Shown here one piece after another: positions 6,813 through 7,422 of a stretch of 7,422 bases of DNA. Under the pieces are notes generated by a model. The model saw only the letters and a list, made by a program, of their open reading frames with translations. It was not told where the DNA came from and searched no databases. Source of the DNA: Methylobacter sp. (lineage in GTDB: Bacteria; Pseudomonadota; Gammaproteobacteria; Methylococcales; Methylomonadaceae); NCBI RefSeq assembly GCF_023227905.1, contig NZ_JALOCF010000094.1, positions 1-7,422 of the forward strand, given 5' to 3'. Every line of letters begins with the position of its first letter. Position 1 is the first letter of the stretch. The position numbers and the translations under genes are program-made.

Positions 6813-7034
6813 GTGCCACTCGTACAAATCAAAGGTATCAGCGGTTATTTATCGCTACAACAAAAACAGGAAATCATCAGCAAGGTCACCGATGCAATCG
6901 TTTCGGTAGAGGGCGAAGGCTTGCGGCCGGTCACCTGGGTGATCATTGAGGATGTCGCTTCGGGCCAATGGGGCGTCGGCGGGCAAGCCGTCACCACCGA
7001 GGCGATTCGGGCGATGAGTCAGGCGTCAGGGTAA
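6813..7034 (+). CDS. 4-oxalocrotonate tautomerase-like protein
   Basis: A 73-residue member of the tautomerase superfamily, slightly longer than the 62-residue classical 4-OT. It begins MPLVQIKG, so removal of the initiator exposes Pro-1, the catalytic general base. EQK-like helix residues (LQQKQEIISKVTDAIVSV at 15-32) and the EDVASGQWGVGGQAVT segment (46-61) are typical. Translation starts at GTG 6813, supported by AGGAG at 6801-6805, 7 nt upstream. The protein should tautomerise enol/keto or related carbonyl substrates as an oligomer; the substrate is unknown. Pairing with an AhpD-like gene under a divergent AraC regulator suggests detoxification or breakdown of a reactive carbonyl or aromatic compound, which is inference. 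Confidence 0.9.
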   Translation: MPLVQIKGISGYLSLQQKQEIISKVTDAIVSVEGEGLRPVTWVIIEDVASGQWGVGGQAVTTEAIRAMSQASG

Positions 7035-7058
7035 TTACCTCGGAATAAATTGAGCGTT

Positions 7059-7086
7059 TGTAGCTGTGGATTTATCCGCGCCTACA
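7059..7086. repeat. REP-like palindromic hairpin
   Basis: The arms TGTAG (7059-7063) and CTACA (7082-7086) enclose GGAT-TT-ATCC (7068-7077). The intervening 4 nt on each side pair partly through one G-C and two G-T pairs. The element resembles the short dispersed REP palindromes of gammaproteobacteria, which often carry GGATTTATCC-type centres. It follows the tautomerase stop by 24 nt and could also help terminate or stabilise that transcript; no T run follows. Confidence 0.5.
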
Positions 7087-7108
7087 GCGCCACAGAAGAA
7101 GCGTTCTC

Positions 7109-7137
7109 TTGACAATAAAGGCGGACTCAATTAAGTT
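7109..7137 (+). promoter_or_regulatory. Putative promoter of the antitoxin-toxin operon
   Basis: An exact TTGACA (-35) at 7109-7114 is followed 17 nt later by TAAGTT at 7132-7137, a weak -10 with three of six consensus bases. The -10 lies inside the inverted repeat at 7132-7157, 36 nt before the antitoxin ATG. The -35 match and the spacing are good; the -10 is the weak part of the call. Confidence 0.5.
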
Positions 7138-7157
7138 GGCTAGCATTAGCCAACTTA
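7132..7157. repeat. 11-bp perfect inverted repeat, probable antitoxin operator
   Basis: TAAGTTGGCTA and its exact complement TAGCCAACTTA are separated by GCAT. The element ends 15 nt before the antitoxin start and overlaps the proposed -10 hexamer. Phd/YefM antitoxins repress their own operons by binding palindromes in this position, so it is the natural operator candidate. No T tract follows, which argues against a terminator. Confidence 0.6.
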
Positions 7158-7172
7158 GCCCTGGTGTCCTCT

Positions 7173-7422
7173 ATGCAAGTCAACATACTCGAAGCCAAAA
7201 ACAACTTGTCCAGCCTCATCGTTGCCGCCGAGAGAGACGAAGAAGTGGTAATCGCCCGTAACGGCGTACCCGTCGCCAAACTTGTTAAATATACGGCCAA
7301 CAAAGTCGCCCCTCCCGGTGCCTGGAAAGGCCGTGCCGCTTATGCGGCGGACTGGAATTCCGCCGAGACCAACGCCGAAGTAGAACAATTATTCACCGAT
7401 AGCGACAATGCGCCTGCTGCTT
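7173..7422 (+). CDS. Phd/YefM family antitoxin (3' end at window edge)
   Basis: The frame is open from ATG 7173 to the window end, giving 83 residues without a stop. The N-terminal half, MQVNILEAKNNLSSLIVAAE followed by RDEEVVIARNGVPVAKLV, is the classic Phd/YefM DNA-binding and dimerisation domain. The rest (about 48-83, GAWKGRAAYAADWNS and an acidic end) would be the toxin-binding tail. If the base pair after the window is GA, the last T completes a TGA and the protein ends at 83 residues, a normal length; this is a prediction. No good ribosome site precedes the ATG; an in-frame GTG at 7164 is an alternative start. It neutralises the overlapping toxin and probably represses the operon through the palindrome just upstream. 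Confidence 0.88.
   Translation, partial: MQVNILEAKNNLSSLIVAAERDEEVVIARNGVPVAKLVKYTANKVAPPGAWKGRAAYAADWNSAETNAEVEQLFTDSDNAPAA
7408..7422 (+). CDS. Start of overlapping toxin gene, probable PIN-domain (VapC-type)
   Basis: ATG at 7408 opens a second frame, shifted by one base from the antitoxin, and reads MRLLL at the window end. This is a common beginning of VapC-type PIN ribonuclease toxins, whose next residue is usually the first catalytic aspartate, and the overlap with a Phd/YefM antitoxin is the standard arrangement. Only five codons are visible, so the call depends on context. Confidence 0.5.

Noticed and set aside
1..7422. Fur box, CRISPR array, tRNA, insertion sequence ends
   Set aside because: None was seen by eye on either strand. 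A Fur site would be expected before the siderophore operon, whose promoter lies outside the window.

Overview
The window looks like a chromosomal segment of a GC-rich proteobacterium. A gammaproteobacterium is most likely, and a methanotroph-like genome is a guess based on base composition, the mix of genes and a REP-like palindrome at 7059-7086. No rRNA, tRNA or taxon-specific marker is present, so the assignment is weak.

Positions 1-5070 are one tightly packed plus-strand operon entering from the left. It holds the C-terminus of an MFS exporter (1-222), an IucA/IucC-type NIS siderophore synthetase (240-2063), a type III-fold PLP decarboxylase of the SbnH/PvsE/AcsE kind (2065-3291), an HpcH/HpaI-fold enzyme resembling the citrate synthase SbnG (3275-4051) and a PepSY-TM membrane protein (4048-5070). 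Gaps are 17 nt, 1 nt, -17 nt and -4 nt, so the genes are probably co-transcribed and partly translationally coupled. The operon most likely makes a citrate-based carboxylate siderophore: the aldolase-fold enzyme supplies citrate, the NIS enzyme condenses it with an amino acid, the decarboxylase converts the amino-acid arm to an amine or ethanolamine arm, the MFS protein exports the product, and the PepSY protein may reduce the returning ferric complex. MFS-NIS-decarboxylase order matches vibrioferrin pvsC-D-E, while the SbnG-like gene recalls staphyloferrin B and achromobactin loci. The exact product cannot be read from this window.

A 55-nt convergent gap without a clear terminator separates the operon from a minus-strand AraC-family regulator (5126-6016). 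This regulator is divergent, across 181 nt, from an AhpD-like CxxC carboxymuconolactone-decarboxylase-family gene (6198-6776) and a 4-oxalocrotonate-tautomerase-like gene (6813-7034). The three look like a small regulated redox/carbonyl module. The divergent gap holds a tandem octamer, a perfect 14-bp palindrome and a four-codon ORF with its own strong ribosome binding site.

The right end (7035-7422) contains a REP-like hairpin, a TTGACA promoter whose -10 region is covered by an 11-bp perfect inverted repeat, a Phd/YefM antitoxin, and the first codons of an overlapping toxin gene that probably encodes a PIN-domain VapC. No stretch longer than 300 bases lacks a gene.
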